A stretch of DNA of 64,000 nucleotides from Falsiroseomonas selenitidurans (GCF_012103215.1 NZ_JAAVNE010000009.1:1-64000), one strand, 5' to 3'; shown: positions 16,014 to 24,552, numbered from the stretch's first letter. Made by a program: numbers and translations. The notes: generated from the sequence alone by a model not told the origin.

Positions 16014-17228
16014 TCAGGCGGGCCAGGGGAAGACGGCCTGCGCGTCGGCGAAGTCCGTCGGGAAGATCACCTTGATGTCGGCGCCCTGCACCTGGGTGTT
16101 CACCGCCTGCCCGGCCTGGTTCTGGCCGTTGACGAAGCGCGTCGGGCCATAGGGCATGATGTGGCGGGTGAAGCGGCCGTCGGTGGCGGCAAGCGCCTCG
16201 ATCAGCTTGCCGCGGTCCGCCGCGCCGGCGCGTTCCAGCGCATCGGCCACCAGCATCACGGCAGAGTAGTTCATCGGCGTGTTGTACAGCCAGAAGCGGT
16301 TCTGCGCCTCCACCTGCCGGCGCAGTTCCGCCGTCTTCGGCTTGCGCGGGTCGGCCCAGTGGTTCACGTCCATCACCAGGTTCGCCGCATCCGGGAATTC
16401 GCGCACGAAGCGGTAGTTGGAAGCGGCGCCGTTCAGCACGCAGTAGATGCCCTTCGGCCGGATCCGGCGCTGCTGCAGCGTGCGGCTCAGCAGCACGAAT
16501 TCGGCGTAGTAGCTGGACGGGATGATGAGGTCCGGGTTCAGCGCGCGGATGCGCAGCGCGATGTTGGACATGTCCCGCGCCGGGGTCGGGTGGCTGATCG
16601 TCTCCAGCACCTGGAAGCCGCGCTTCGGCAGTTCCGCGCCCATCAGGCGGGCCATGCCGGACCCGAACAGCCCGTCCTCATGCACCACGACCACGGTCTT
16701 GGCCGGCTTGCCGGCGGCGTCGTTCAGCTTCACCAAATTGTCGAGCGCGGCGGCGGTGATGCTGCCGAAGCCCGGGGAGAAGCGGAAGGTGTTCTTCAGA
16801 CCGCGCGTGACGATGGCGTCGGAGACGCCGACATCGACCACATAGGGCAGGTCGTAGCGCGACGCGGCCTGGGAGGAGGCGAGGCAGATCGGGCTGGCGA
16901 AGCCGCCGACCACGGCGACCACGCCCTCGCCGTTCATGCGCTCCACCTCCGCGGTGCCGCCTTCGGGGTTGGAGCGCGCATCGCCGAAGACCATCTCGAT
17001 CTTCGCCCCGCCGAGCGCCTTGATGCCGCCCGTCGCGTTGATCTCGGCGATCGCCAGCTCGGCGCCCAGCCGGCCGTATTCGCCATCCTGCGCCAGGGCG
17101 CCGGTGACGGGCTGCAGGATGCCAAGCTTCACCGTGGCGGGCTGGGCGCGCAGCAGCGCGGGCGCGGCGAGCGCCCCGGCGGCGCCCAGCAGCACGGCGC
17201 GGCGGGAGGGCAGGTAGGTGTTCGGCAT
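16014..17228 (-). CDS. Periplasmic ABC substrate-binding protein (Peripla_BP_6/LivJ-like)
   Basis: A 404-residue receptor and the first gene of the eleven-gene operon. The N-terminus PSRRAVLLGAAGALAAPALLRAQ looks like a Tat-type signal with twin Arg and an ALRAQ cleavage region. The mature part begins VKLGILQPVTGALAQDG, typical of type I receptors for branched-chain amino acids, amides or aromatic acids. The ATG at 17228 has AAGGGAA eleven bases upstream; an in-frame start at 17333 would put a non-signal extension ahead of the Tat motif. It would deliver the operon's substrate to LivHMGF. Confidence 0.92.
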   Translation of the reverse strand: MPNTYLPSRRAVLLGAAGALAAPALLRAQPATVKLGILQPVTGALAQDGEYGRLGAELAIAEINATGGIKALGGAKIEMVFGDARSNPEGGTAEVERMNGEGVVAVVGGFASPICLASSQAASRYDLPYVVDVGVSDAIVTRGLKNTFRFSPGFGSITAAALDNLVKLNDAAGKPAKTVVVVHEDGLFGSGMARLMGAELPKRGFQVLETISHPTPARDMSNIALRIRALNPDLIIPSSYYAEFVLLSRTLQQRRIRPKGIYCVLNGAASNYRFVREFPDAANLVMDVNHWADPRKPKTAELRRQVEAQNRFWLYNTPMNYSAVMLVADALERAGAADRGKLIEALAATDGRFTRHIMPYGPTRFVNGQNQAGQAVNTQVQGADIKVIFPTDFADAQAVFPWPA

Positions 17229-17357
17229 CGGTCTTGTTCCCTTGTGCTCATCCCTGTCGCGCGGTGTCCCGCGCCGGCCGATTTCTGCGCCGGACGGCGG
17301 CGCGAGGCAAGCTGTCCGGACAATGCCGGGCACCCCGCCGCCTGCCGCCCCCCCGCG

Positions 17358-17386
17358 TTGACGCCCGGCCCGCCGCCTTCTAACCC
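17358..17386 (+). promoter_or_regulatory. Possible sigma-70-like promoter
   Basis: TTGACG at 17358-17363 is followed after 17 bases by TAACCC. The -35 element is good and the -10 is weak. It lies 37 bases before the small-protein gene and in the gap between divergent units, so it could drive the small protein and the DMT gene. Assigned by eye only. Confidence 0.3.
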
Positions 17387-17422
17387 CTGCCCGACAACAA
17401 CCAGCCCGGGAAGGTCACGCCG

Positions 17423-17614
17423 ATGCGCTCGCATGAGGGCCAGTTCTCCGACAACCGGCCGATCCGCCGGTCGCCCCAGGAAAAGCGCCGCCTGCTGGCG
17501 GAGCTGAAGGAGACCCTGGCCGGGATCAAGCCGCACAACTCGCCCAGCCTGCGCACCACCCTGCTGGCCCGGATCAAGGAGCTGGAGACGGAGCTGGGGC
17601 CGGAGAAGAAGTAG
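17423..17614 (+). CDS. Small charged helical protein of unknown function
   Basis: A 63-residue protein, not recognised. It is highly charged, with many Arg, Lys and Glu, and the C-terminal half (LLARIKELETELG) has heptad-like Leu/Ile spacing suggesting a short coiled coil. A GGGAAGG Shine-Dalgarno-like element lies 11 bases before the ATG. It is followed 7 bases later by the DMT gene on the same strand, so the two are probably co-transcribed. There is no signal peptide or membrane segment. Coding is supported by the ribosome site and composition; the function is open. Confidence 0.65.
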   Translation: MRSHEGQFSDNRPIRRSPQEKRRLLAELKETLAGIKPHNSPSLRTTLLARIKELETELGPEKK

Positions 17615-17621
17615 CCCGACC

Positions 17622-18524
17622 ATGCCCGAGGCGGCGGCCCCACCCCTGGCGGAGGGCCGCCGCGCGCTGGCCGGCATGGGCCTGATGGTGGGCGCCTGCC
17701 TGGCCTTCGCCGTGATGGGCGCGCTGTTCCGCGCCGCCATGCAGGACGGCCTGCCGGTGCCGCTGGTGCCCTTCGCCCGCGGCCTGTTCACCACGCTGGT
17801 GATGCTGCCCTGGCTGCTGCGGCGCGGCCCGCAGGCGCTGGCCACCCGCCGCCCCGGCGCCCATCTCGGGCGATTTGCCGCCGGGTCCTGCAGCTTCCTG
17901 CTGACCATGCTGGCCCTGCTGTGGCTGCCGCTGGCCGATGCGGTGGCGATCCTGCACGCCAAGCCGCTCTGGGCCCTGCCGCTGGCCTTTCTGCTGCTGG
18001 GGGAACGCATCGGCTGGGACCGGGCGATCGCCGCGGCGATCGGCTTCGCCGGCGTGCTGGTGATCGCCAGCCCGGACCTCGCCGCCGGCGGGCCGGACCT
18101 GCCGGCGTCCGGCCTGGCGGCGGCGCTGGCCGGCGGGGCGGCGGGGGCGATGGTGCTGGTGGCGGTGAAGACGCTCTCCACCACGGAGCCCCCGGCCCGC
18201 GTCGTCGCCTGGTATGCCATCGGCTCCGTCCTGCTATGGGCGCCGGTCTCCGCCTTCGTCTGGCAGACGCCGACGCCCCGCGCCCTGGTGCTGCTGGTGG
18301 CGGGGTCGCTCTGCGCCATGGCGGGGGATTTCATGGCCTCCTGGGCGGCGCGGCGGGCCCCGGTGGGGCTGCTGGCGCCGATCGAATATGTGCAGATCCC
18401 CGCCGCGGCGCTGATCGGCCTGCTGGCCTTCGCCGAGACGCCCGGCTGGGGCCTGTTCTGGGGCACGCTGGTCCTGCTGGCTGCCACCCTCTACCTGGCG
18501 CAGCGCAGCCAGGGGACGGGCTGA
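17622..18524 (+). CDS. DMT-superfamily transporter (EamA domain, RhaT/YdcZ-like)
   Basis: A 300-residue inner-membrane protein with about ten hydrophobic helices in two EamA repeats, the first around residues 18-140 and the second around 165-295. The helix-5 end LPLAFLLLGERIGWDRA matches the conserved ExxL/GE motif in EamA repeats, and the second repeat shows AALIGLLAFAETPG. Such proteins export metabolites or amino acids, or import precursors. It lies 7 bases after the small charged protein. The substrate is unknown. Confidence 0.85.
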   Translation: MPEAAAPPLAEGRRALAGMGLMVGACLAFAVMGALFRAAMQDGLPVPLVPFARGLFTTLVMLPWLLRRGPQALATRRPGAHLGRFAAGSCSFLLTMLALLWLPLADAVAILHAKPLWALPLAFLLLGERIGWDRAIAAAIGFAGVLVIASPDLAAGGPDLPASGLAAALAGGAAGAMVLVAVKTLSTTEPPARVVAWYAIGSVLLWAPVSAFVWQTPTPRALVLLVAGSLCAMAGDFMASWAARRAPVGLLAPIEYVQIPAAALIGLLAFAETPGWGLFWGTLVLLAATLYLAQRSQGTG

Positions 18525-18659
18525 GCCCTGCCCAACCTGGCAGCAGACCGCCTGCAGGGGAGGCAGTCTTGCCCGGATTCGCGCGGCGACCTGGCCTGGC
18601 GGCCGGTGACAGGCGCCCATTCCGGGTTATGGTGCGCGCCTCACGGAGGGATCCCCATC

Positions 18660-19679
18660 ATGCTGAACCGCCGCACCCTGATCGCCGCCGGCGTCGGCGC
18701 GACGCTCGCCTTGCCCGCCATCCGCACCGCCCGGGCGCAGACCGCGCTGCGCTTCACGCTGGACTGGGCGCTGCAGGGCAACCACGGCATGTGGGCGCTG
18801 GCGCAGGATCGCGGCCTGTTCCAGAGGGAACAGCTTTCGGTCCGCATGGACCGCGGCTTCGGCTCGGGCGATGCGCTGGTGAAGGTGGGCTCCGGCGCCT
18901 ACGACATCGGCTTCGCGGATTTCTCCGGCGCGGTGAAGTTCAACGCGGAAAACCCGAACAGCCGGCTGGTGATGCTCTACCCGGTGTTCGACCGCACCGC
19001 GGCGGCCATCGTCACCATGAAGGGGCGGGGCATCGAGAAGCCGCAGGATGTCGCGGGCAAGAGCCTGGGCGCGCCGGAGGGCGAAGGCTCCCGCCTGCTG
19101 TTCCCGGCCTTCGCCAGGGTGGCGAACATCGACACGAGCCGCATCCGCTGGACCTCGATGGCAGCCAATCTGCGCGACACCATGCTGCGCACCGGCCAGG
19201 TGGATGCCGTCACCGGCTTCCTGTTCACCGTGCATTTCAACCTGGTGGGCCTGGGCATCGCGGAGGACCAGATCCTCTCCTGGCCCTATGCCGAGAACGG
19301 CCTCGACCTCTACGGCTCCGGCGTCTTCGTCCGCGCTGACTGGCTGGAGCGCAACGGCGAGGTGGCGGCCCGCTTCATCAAGGCCTCGATCGACGGGCTG
19401 AAGCTGCTGCTGAACGACGTGCCCGGCGGCATGGCGGCGCTGAAGCGGCGCGAGGCGCTGTTCGACGAGGCGCTGGAGGCCCGCCGCTTCGCGATGACGC
19501 GCGACCGCTCCATCATCACGCCCAACAGCCGCGCCAACGGCATGGGCTACCTGGACATGGCGCGGGCGCGGGAACTGGTTTCGGTGAATGCGCAGGCGCT
19601 GGGCGTCGCCAACCCGCCGGCCGCCGAGAGCATGTTCACGGACCGCTACCTGCCGCCGAAGTCCGAGCGGATGTTTTGA
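18660..19679 (+). CDS. NMT1/TauA-like ABC substrate-binding protein
   Basis: A 339-residue periplasmic receptor of the NMT1/THI5-like family (nitrate, sulfonate, riboflavin or pyrimidine-precursor receptors). The signal peptide MLNRRTLIAAGVGATLALPAIRTARAQ has a twin Arg and an ARAQ cleavage site. The mature start LRFTLDWALQGNHGMWALAQDRGLF is the typical first strand and helix. GGAGGG lies 11 bases before the ATG at 18660. No permease or ATPase gene accompanies it, so it must use components encoded elsewhere or be an orphan. It is followed by the hairpin repeat. Confidence 0.88.
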   Translation: MLNRRTLIAAGVGATLALPAIRTARAQTALRFTLDWALQGNHGMWALAQDRGLFQREQLSVRMDRGFGSGDALVKVGSGAYDIGFADFSGAVKFNAENPNSRLVMLYPVFDRTAAAIVTMKGRGIEKPQDVAGKSLGAPEGEGSRLLFPAFARVANIDTSRIRWTSMAANLRDTMLRTGQVDAVTGFLFTVHFNLVGLGIAEDQILSWPYAENGLDLYGSGVFVRADWLERNGEVAARFIKASIDGLKLLLNDVPGGMAALKRREALFDEALEARRFAMTRDRSIITPNSRANGMGYLDMARARELVSVNAQALGVANPPAAESMFTDRYLPPKSERMF

Positions 19680-19697
19680 GGGATTTGCTGCCCTCAG

Positions 19698-19984
19698 ACG
19701 CCGGGCGCCGGCTCCGCCGGCTTGGCTTCGCCGCATAGGCGGCGGCGGCCACCCGGCCGCTCGGCCGGTGCGAAGGGCACCGGCCGCCTGGCTGGAACGC
19801 CGGGCGCCGGCTCCGCCGGCTTGGCTTCGCCGCATAGGCGGCGGCCATCCGGCCGCTCGGCCGGTGCGAAGGGCACCGGCCGCCTGGCTGGAACGCCGGG
19901 CGCCGGCTCCGCCGGCTTGGCTTCGCCGCATAGGCGGCGGCGGCCATCCGGCCGCTCGGCCGGTGCGAAGGGCACCGGCCGCCT
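19698..19984. repeat. Tandem repeat of three ~99-bp hairpin units
   Basis: Three head-to-tail copies fill most of the 326-bp gap between the NMT1-like receptor and the amidohydrolase: 19698-19796 (99 bp), 19797-19892 (96 bp, one GCG triplet shorter) and 19893-19984 (92 bp, truncated). Each copy holds GCCGGC-TCC-GCCGGC, a CGCC/GGCG stem, and a perfect 10-bp stem CGGCCGGTGC/GCACCGGCCG. Unit lengths of the full copies are multiples of three, which leaves frames open on both strands, but the reading frames look non-coding. The array may act as a terminator or RNA-stability element, similar to REP/BIME clusters. It ends 21 bases before the amidohydrolase start. Confidence 0.9.
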
Positions 19985-20005
19985 CATGGGTTGGAGAGTT
20001 CGGCG

Positions 20006-21496
20006 ATGACCAAGACCCTTCTGACCGGCGCCCGGATCCTGGCGCCGGATGCGCTGTCCACCCGCTTCCAGGATGTCCTGGTGGAGGGCGACAGGATCGC
20101 CGCGCTGCTGCCGCCCGGCAGCACGGTGGAGTCCGCTCAGACTTTCGATGCGCGCAACCGCCTGGTCATCCCCGGCCTGGTGAATGGCCATACCCATGGC
20201 CATGGCGGGCTGGCCAAGGGCTCCGGCGACAAGTGGGACCTGGCGCTGCTGCTGGCCCATGCCCCCTGGGTCACCGGCGGGCGGCAATTGCAGGACAAGT
20301 ACCTGTCCTCCGCCCTCAATGCCGTGGAGAACCTGAAGAAGGGCTGCACCGCGGTCTACGACCTGCCCTCCGAGATCCCGCTGCCCACGGCCGAGGGGCT
20401 GGATGCGATGGCGGAGGCCTATGCGGCGGTCGGCCTGCGCGCCGTTCTGGCGCCGATGCTGGGCGACCTCACCTTCTTCCAGGCAACCCCCGGCCTGATC
20501 GAGAGCCTGCCGGAGCCGTTCCGTTCCAAGGTCGCGGCGATGGCCACCGCGCCGGCGGCCGAGACGCTGGCCGCCATGGGCGCCATCGCCCGCGGCTGGT
20601 CGCATGGCGGGCGCAACATCCGCTTCGGCGTGGCGCCGACCATCCCGCTGCACGGCACGGATGATTTCCTGCAGGCCTGCCGCGCCCTCGCCGCCGAACA
20701 CGGCCTGCCGATGCAATCCCATGTGGCGGAAAGCCGCTACCAGGCCGCGGGCGGCGAAATCCGCTACACGGGCGCGACGCTGCTGGAGCACATGGACAGG
20801 CTCGGCCTCGTCGGCCCCTGGTTCAGCGTGGCGCATGGCGTCTGGCTGACGGAGGGTGACCTGGCGCTACTGGCGGAACGTGGCGGCGGCATCTCGCACA
20901 ACCCGGGCGCCAATATGCGGCTCGCCTCCGGCATCGCCCCGGTGCGCAAGGCGATCGCGGCCGGCGTCACCGTCGGCATCGGCACCGATGGCTCCTCCTC
21001 CTCCGACAACCAGAACATGTTCGAGGCGATGCGCCTCGCCGCCTTCGCCTCCCGCCTCTGGGAGGATGCGGAGGACGCCGCTTGGCTGGGCACGGCGGAG
21101 ACGGTGCGGCTGGCGACCCAGGGCTCCTCGCGCCTGCTGGGGCTGGAGGGCGGCACCATCGAGGCCGGGCGCAACGCCGACCTGGTGCTGCTGGACCTGG
21201 AGCATGTGAACTGGGCACCGCTGAACGATGCGGCGAACCAGATGGTCTGGACCGAGGATGGCAGCGCCGTGGTCGATGTGATGATCGCCGGCCAGTGGAA
21301 GCTGCGCGATCGCCGCGTGCTGGGCATCGACGAGGCGAAGCTGGCGCGGGAGGCGAATGCCGCCGCCGAGCGGCTGCGCGGCGTCAACGCCGAGGCCCGC
21401 GCCTGGTGCGAGGCGGTGGCCCCGCATGTCGCCTGCCATTGCCGCTCCATGGCCAGGGGCTGGACCCGGTCCAGGCGGCTGTTGAAGGCGGAATAG
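20006..21496 (+). CDS. Amidohydrolase of the TrzA/SsnA/guanine deaminase type
   Basis: A 496-residue metal-dependent hydrolase of the amidohydrolase superfamily, which deaminates or dechlorinates N-heterocycles and related compounds. The first metal motif is GHTHGHGG near residue 56, the second HVAES near 239, the third HGVWL near 274 with the conserved His, and the last the Asp in GTDGSSSSDNQ near 330. The family's HNPxxN motif reads HNPGANMRLASG. The ATG at 20006 has GGAGAG upstream; a TTG at 19991 would add five residues. The C-terminal tail is basic and looks poorly conserved. The substrate is unknown. Confidence 0.87.
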   Translation: MTKTLLTGARILAPDALSTRFQDVLVEGDRIAALLPPGSTVESAQTFDARNRLVIPGLVNGHTHGHGGLAKGSGDKWDLALLLAHAPWVTGGRQLQDKYLSSALNAVENLKKGCTAVYDLPSEIPLPTAEGLDAMAEAYAAVGLRAVLAPMLGDLTFFQATPGLIESLPEPFRSKVAAMATAPAAETLAAMGAIARGWSHGGRNIRFGVAPTIPLHGTDDFLQACRALAAEHGLPMQSHVAESRYQAAGGEIRYTGATLLEHMDRLGLVGPWFSVAHGVWLTEGDLALLAERGGGISHNPGANMRLASGIAPVRKAIAAGVTVGIGTDGSSSSDNQNMFEAMRLAAFASRLWEDAEDAAWLGTAETVRLATQGSSRLLGLEGGTIEAGRNADLVLLDLEHVNWAPLNDAANQMVWTEDGSAVVDVMIAGQWKLRDRRVLGIDEAKLAREANAAAERLRGVNAEARAWCEAVAPHVACHCRSMARGWTRSRRLLKAE

Positions 21497-21515
21497 CGCG
21501 CCCGGCCGTTTGCGG

Positions 21516-22637
21516 TCAGAGCCGCGCCAGCACCGCGTCGCCCATGCCCGCCGTGTCCAGCACCGCCTCGCCCGGCAGGGCGATGTCGGCACAGCGGGCG
21601 CCGGCGGACAGGGCCGCGCTGACGGCGGCCTCCACCTCCCGCGCCGCCGCCTCCGCCCCCGCGGACCAGCGCAGCAGCAGCGCGGCAGAGAGGATGGCGG
21701 CCAGCGGGTTGGCGATGCCCTTGCCGGCGATGTCAGGCGCCGAGCCATGCACCGGCTCGTACAGCGCCCGCCGCCTGCCGTCCGGCGCCGGCGGCGACAG
21801 CGAGGCGGAGGGCAGCAGGCCCAGGCTGCCCGCCAGCCCCGCCGCGGCATCGGAGAGCAGGTCGCCGAACAGGTTGTCCGTCAGGATCACGTCGAAGCGC
21901 TGCGGGTCCCGGTTCAGCATCAGGGCGCAGGTATCGGCCAGCATGTGGTCCAGCGCCACGTCGCGGAATTCGTCATGGTGCAGCGCGCCCACCACCTGGC
22001 GCCACAGCGCGCCGGCCTCCATCACATTGGCCTTGTCCACGCTGGTCACCCGGCCGCGCCGGCCGCGCGCCAGGGCGAAGGCGAAGCGCGCGGCGCGCAC
22101 CACCTGTTCCTCGGTGTAGCTGTGGGTGTTGATGCCGCGGCGCTGGCCATCCTCCAGCCGCTCGATCCCGCGCGGCTCGCCGAAATAGATGCCGCCGGAC
22201 AATTCCCGCACGAAGGCGAGGTCGACCCCCCTCAAGGTGCGCGCCTTGAAGGGCGAGACCTCGTCCAGCGCGCGCTCCGTCCGCACCGGGCGGATATTGG
22301 CGAACAGGTTCAGCCGCCGGCGCAACGCCAGCAGGCTGCCGCGGGCGCGTTCCTCCGCCGGCATGGCGCTGCGGCCCAGGCTGTCCGCAGCGCCGAACAG
22401 GATGGCATCGGCGCGGCCGATCGCGGCATCCGTCGCGGCCGGCACCAGCCTTCCGGTGGCCCGCCAGGTGGCGTTGCCATAGGGCATCTCCTCGATCACC
22501 AGCGGCAGGGCGTGGCGCGCCTGCATGTGGCGCAGCACGCGCAGCGCCTGGGCCGTCACTTCCGGCCCGATGCCGTCGCCACCCAGGGCGACCACATGCA
22601 GCGGACGGGGCGCGGGCGGGAACACGGGCTGGGACAT
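21516..22637 (-). CDS. leuB: 3-isopropylmalate dehydrogenase-like enzyme
   Basis: A 373-residue NAD-dependent decarboxylating dehydrogenase of the isocitrate/isopropylmalate family. LeuB hallmarks include GGDGIGPEV near residue 20, NLFANIRPVR, GGIYFGEPRG with the catalytic Tyr, SVDKANVM with the catalytic Lys, DNLFGDLLSD with the metal Asp pair, and YEPVHGSAPDIAGKGIANP. GGAGGAG precedes the ATG at 22637. It is not next to leuC or leuD and lies between unrelated genes, so it may be a paralogue acting on another 2-hydroxy-3-alkyl acid such as tartrate or a substituted malate, rather than the only leucine enzyme. Confidence 0.82.
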   Translation of the reverse strand: MSQPVFPPAPRPLHVVALGGDGIGPEVTAQALRVLRHMQARHALPLVIEEMPYGNATWRATGRLVPAATDAAIGRADAILFGAADSLGRSAMPAEERARGSLLALRRRLNLFANIRPVRTERALDEVSPFKARTLRGVDLAFVRELSGGIYFGEPRGIERLEDGQRRGINTHSYTEEQVVRAARFAFALARGRRGRVTSVDKANVMEAGALWRQVVGALHHDEFRDVALDHMLADTCALMLNRDPQRFDVILTDNLFGDLLSDAAAGLAGSLGLLPSASLSPPAPDGRRRALYEPVHGSAPDIAGKGIANPLAAILSAALLLRWSAGAEAAAREVEAAVSAALSAGARCADIALPGEAVLDTAGMGDAVLARL

Positions 22638-22753
22638 CGACAACTCCTCCTGGCAGACCGGAAGAACGCGTCGGCGGCGGCGCCACGTCAAGGCCGGACC
22701 CCGGCGCGCGGTGCCCTTTGCCGGATCCGGGTGCGCCGTGGCAGAGAGGCCCC

Positions 22754-23596
22754 ATGATGGCCGAAGCTCCCTCCCGCCCCGCCGTGCTGGTGCTGGGCAT
22801 GCACCGATCCGGCACCTCCGCCTTCACCCGGGTTCTGGCGCTGCAGGGGCTGGCCCTGCCCAGCAAGCTGCTGGTGCCGCTCCCGGCCAATCCGCGCGGC
22901 TATTGGGAATCCCGCGCCGTGACCCTGCTGGACGACCGCATCCTGCGGGCCGCCGGCCGCAGCTGGCGCGACCCGCGGCCGCCGGTCCCCGCGTTGCTGA
23001 CGCCGGAGAGGCGGGAGCGCTTTGCCGCGGAGGCGCTGCGCATCCTGCAGGATGAACTGCCGGGCGAGGCGCCCTTCATCCTGAAGGATCCACGGATCTG
23101 CCGCCTGATGTGGTTCTGGGAGCCGGTGCTGCACGCCTTCGGTGCCCGGCCGATGGTGGTGATGCCGGTGCGCAACCCGATCGAGGCCGCCCGCTCGCTC
23201 ACCGAGCGGGAGGGGCTGGGCATGGCGGAAGGCCTGCTGCTGTGGCTCGGCCATGTGCTGGCGGCGGAGCGCGGCAGCCGCCACCTGCCGCGCGCCGTGG
23301 TGCATTACGACGACCTGCTGGCCGATTGGCGCGGCCTTCTGGCGCAGCTCGGCGTGGCCTTCCGGCGGGAGACGGCGCTGGAGACCGAGGCCTTCCTCTC
23401 GCCCGCGCTGCGCCACCACGAGGCCGGCACCGATGCGCTGCTGCGCGACCCGGGCGTGCCCACGCCGATCAAGCGCGTCTATGCCGAGCTGCGCCGGGCG
23501 CCGGCCGAATCCGGCCTGGACCCCGCCCCCTTCGACGCCGCCGCCGCCTGGCTGGAGGCGGCGGTCAGCGACGCGCCAGCCGGGGCGGGGGCCTGA
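22754..23596 (+). CDS. Sulfotransferase family protein, copy 1
   Basis: A 280-residue protein with an N-terminal P-loop-like sequence VLGMHRSGTSAF near residues 13-24, the 5'-phosphosulfate-binding loop of PAPS sulfotransferases. A PVRNPIEAA segment near residue 137 fits the 3'-phosphate loop. The start at 22754 has GAGAGG upstream; a TTG at 22718 is also in frame. It is followed 4 bases later by a second, related gene. Bases 23231-23551 are almost identical to 24105-24425 in that gene, while the 5' halves differ clearly. The acceptor is unknown; related proteins modify lipids, glycans or peptides. Confidence 0.82.
   Translation: MMAEAPSRPAVLVLGMHRSGTSAFTRVLALQGLALPSKLLVPLPANPRGYWESRAVTLLDDRILRAAGRSWRDPRPPVPALLTPERRERFAAEALRILQDELPGEAPFILKDPRICRLMWFWEPVLHAFGARPMVVMPVRNPIEAARSLTEREGLGMAEGLLLWLGHVLAAERGSRHLPRAVVHYDDLLADWRGLLAQLGVAFRRETALETEAFLSPALRHHEAGTDALLRDPGVPTPIKRVYAELRRAPAESGLDPAPFDAAAAWLEAAVSDAPAGAGA
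23231..23551 (+). repeat. Near-identical direct repeat, copy A (sulfotransferase 3' block)
   Basis: A 321-bp block encoding the C-terminal part of the first sulfotransferase. It matches 24105-24425 with three mismatches by direct comparison, an offset of exactly 874 bases and no indels. Confidence 0.95.
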
Positions 23597-23600
23597 AACC

Positions 23601-24461
23601 ATGGAGTCCCCGCCCCCAGCCTCCCGGCCGGCAGGCCCCCGCCCGGCCCGCACCGCCGTGCTGGTGCTCGGCATGCATCGCTCCGGCACCTCGGCCATCA
23701 CCCGCGTGCTCGCCCTGCACGGGCTGGCGCTGCCGGCCCGGATGGTGAAGCCGGGCCATGACAATCCGCTGGGGTTCTGGGAATCACAGGCGGTGGTCGA
23801 TGTGAACAAGCGGCTGCTCGCCCGGCTGGCGCGGCGCTATGACGACCCGCGCCCGGTGCGGTGGGCGCTGCTGCCCGCCGAGGCGCGTGAGCCCTTCATC
23901 GCCGAGGCCGCCGCCGCCCTGGCGGAGGAATTCCCCGGCGACGCGCCCTTCATCCTGAAGGAACCGCGGCTCTGCCGGCTGCTGCCGGTCTGGCTGCCGG
24001 CGATCGAACGGCTCGGCGCCACGCCCGCCGTGCTGCTGCCGGTGCGCAACCCGCTGGAGGTGGCGCAATCCCTGCTGGTCCGCAACCGGATCGGTACGGC
24101 GCAGGGCCTGCTGCTGTGGCTCGGCCATGTGCTGGCGGCGGAGCGCGACAGCCGCCACCTGCCGCGCGCCGTGGTGCATTACGACGACCTGCTGGCCGAT
24201 TGGCGCGGCCTTCTGGCGCAGCTCGGCGTGGCCTTCCGGCGGGAGACGGCGCTGGAGACCGAGGCCTTCCTCTCGCCCGCGCTGCGCCACCACGAGGCCG
24301 GCACCGATGCGCTGCTGCGCGACCCGGGCGTGCCCGCGCCGATCAAGCGCGTCTATGCCGAGCTGCGCCGGGCGCCGGCCGAATCCGGCCTGGACCCGGC
24401 CCCCTTCGACGCCGCCGCCGCCTGGTTCGAGGAGGTCACCGCCGATCCCCCCGCCGGCTGA
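23601..24461 (+). CDS. Sulfotransferase family protein, copy 2
   Basis: A 286-residue paralogue of the preceding gene with the same architecture: VLGMHRSGTSAI near residue 22, KEPRLCRL and PVRNPLEVA in the middle, and a C-terminus that is nearly the same as copy 1. N-terminal halves are recognisably homologous but diverged (for example NPLGFWESQAV against NPRGYWESRAV). The ATG at 23601 follows the copy 1 stop by 4 bases and a run of G. The tandem arrangement and shared 3' block suggest duplication followed by gene conversion or recent partial homogenisation. Confidence 0.82.
   Translation: MESPPPASRPAGPRPARTAVLVLGMHRSGTSAITRVLALHGLALPARMVKPGHDNPLGFWESQAVVDVNKRLLARLARRYDDPRPVRWALLPAEAREPFIAEAAAALAEEFPGDAPFILKEPRLCRLLPVWLPAIERLGATPAVLLPVRNPLEVAQSLLVRNRIGTAQGLLLWLGHVLAAERDSRHLPRAVVHYDDLLADWRGLLAQLGVAFRRETALETEAFLSPALRHHEAGTDALLRDPGVPAPIKRVYAELRRAPAESGLDPAPFDAAAAWFEEVTADPPAG
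24105..24425 (+). repeat. Near-identical direct repeat, copy B (sulfotransferase 3' block)
   Basis: The second copy of the 321-bp block, differing from 23231-23551 at three positions (a G/A, an A/G and a C/G change). Identity stops abruptly at both ends, at a GGCCTG boundary and just after a CCTGG boundary. Confidence 0.95.
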
Positions 24462-24552
24462 AGCCCCCCTTGCGGAACAACCGCCGCCGCCCGCATTCTC
24501 CGCCGATGAAAAGCCGGCCGGCGAAGGCACGGCGGGAAAGGGAGAAAGTTCC

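Noticed and set aside
19588..20664. Long plus-strand open frame covering the tandem repeat
   Set aside because: The frame is open because full repeat units are multiples of three and GC-rich; it overlaps two well-supported genes in other frames and encodes low-complexity Arg/Ala/Pro sequence.
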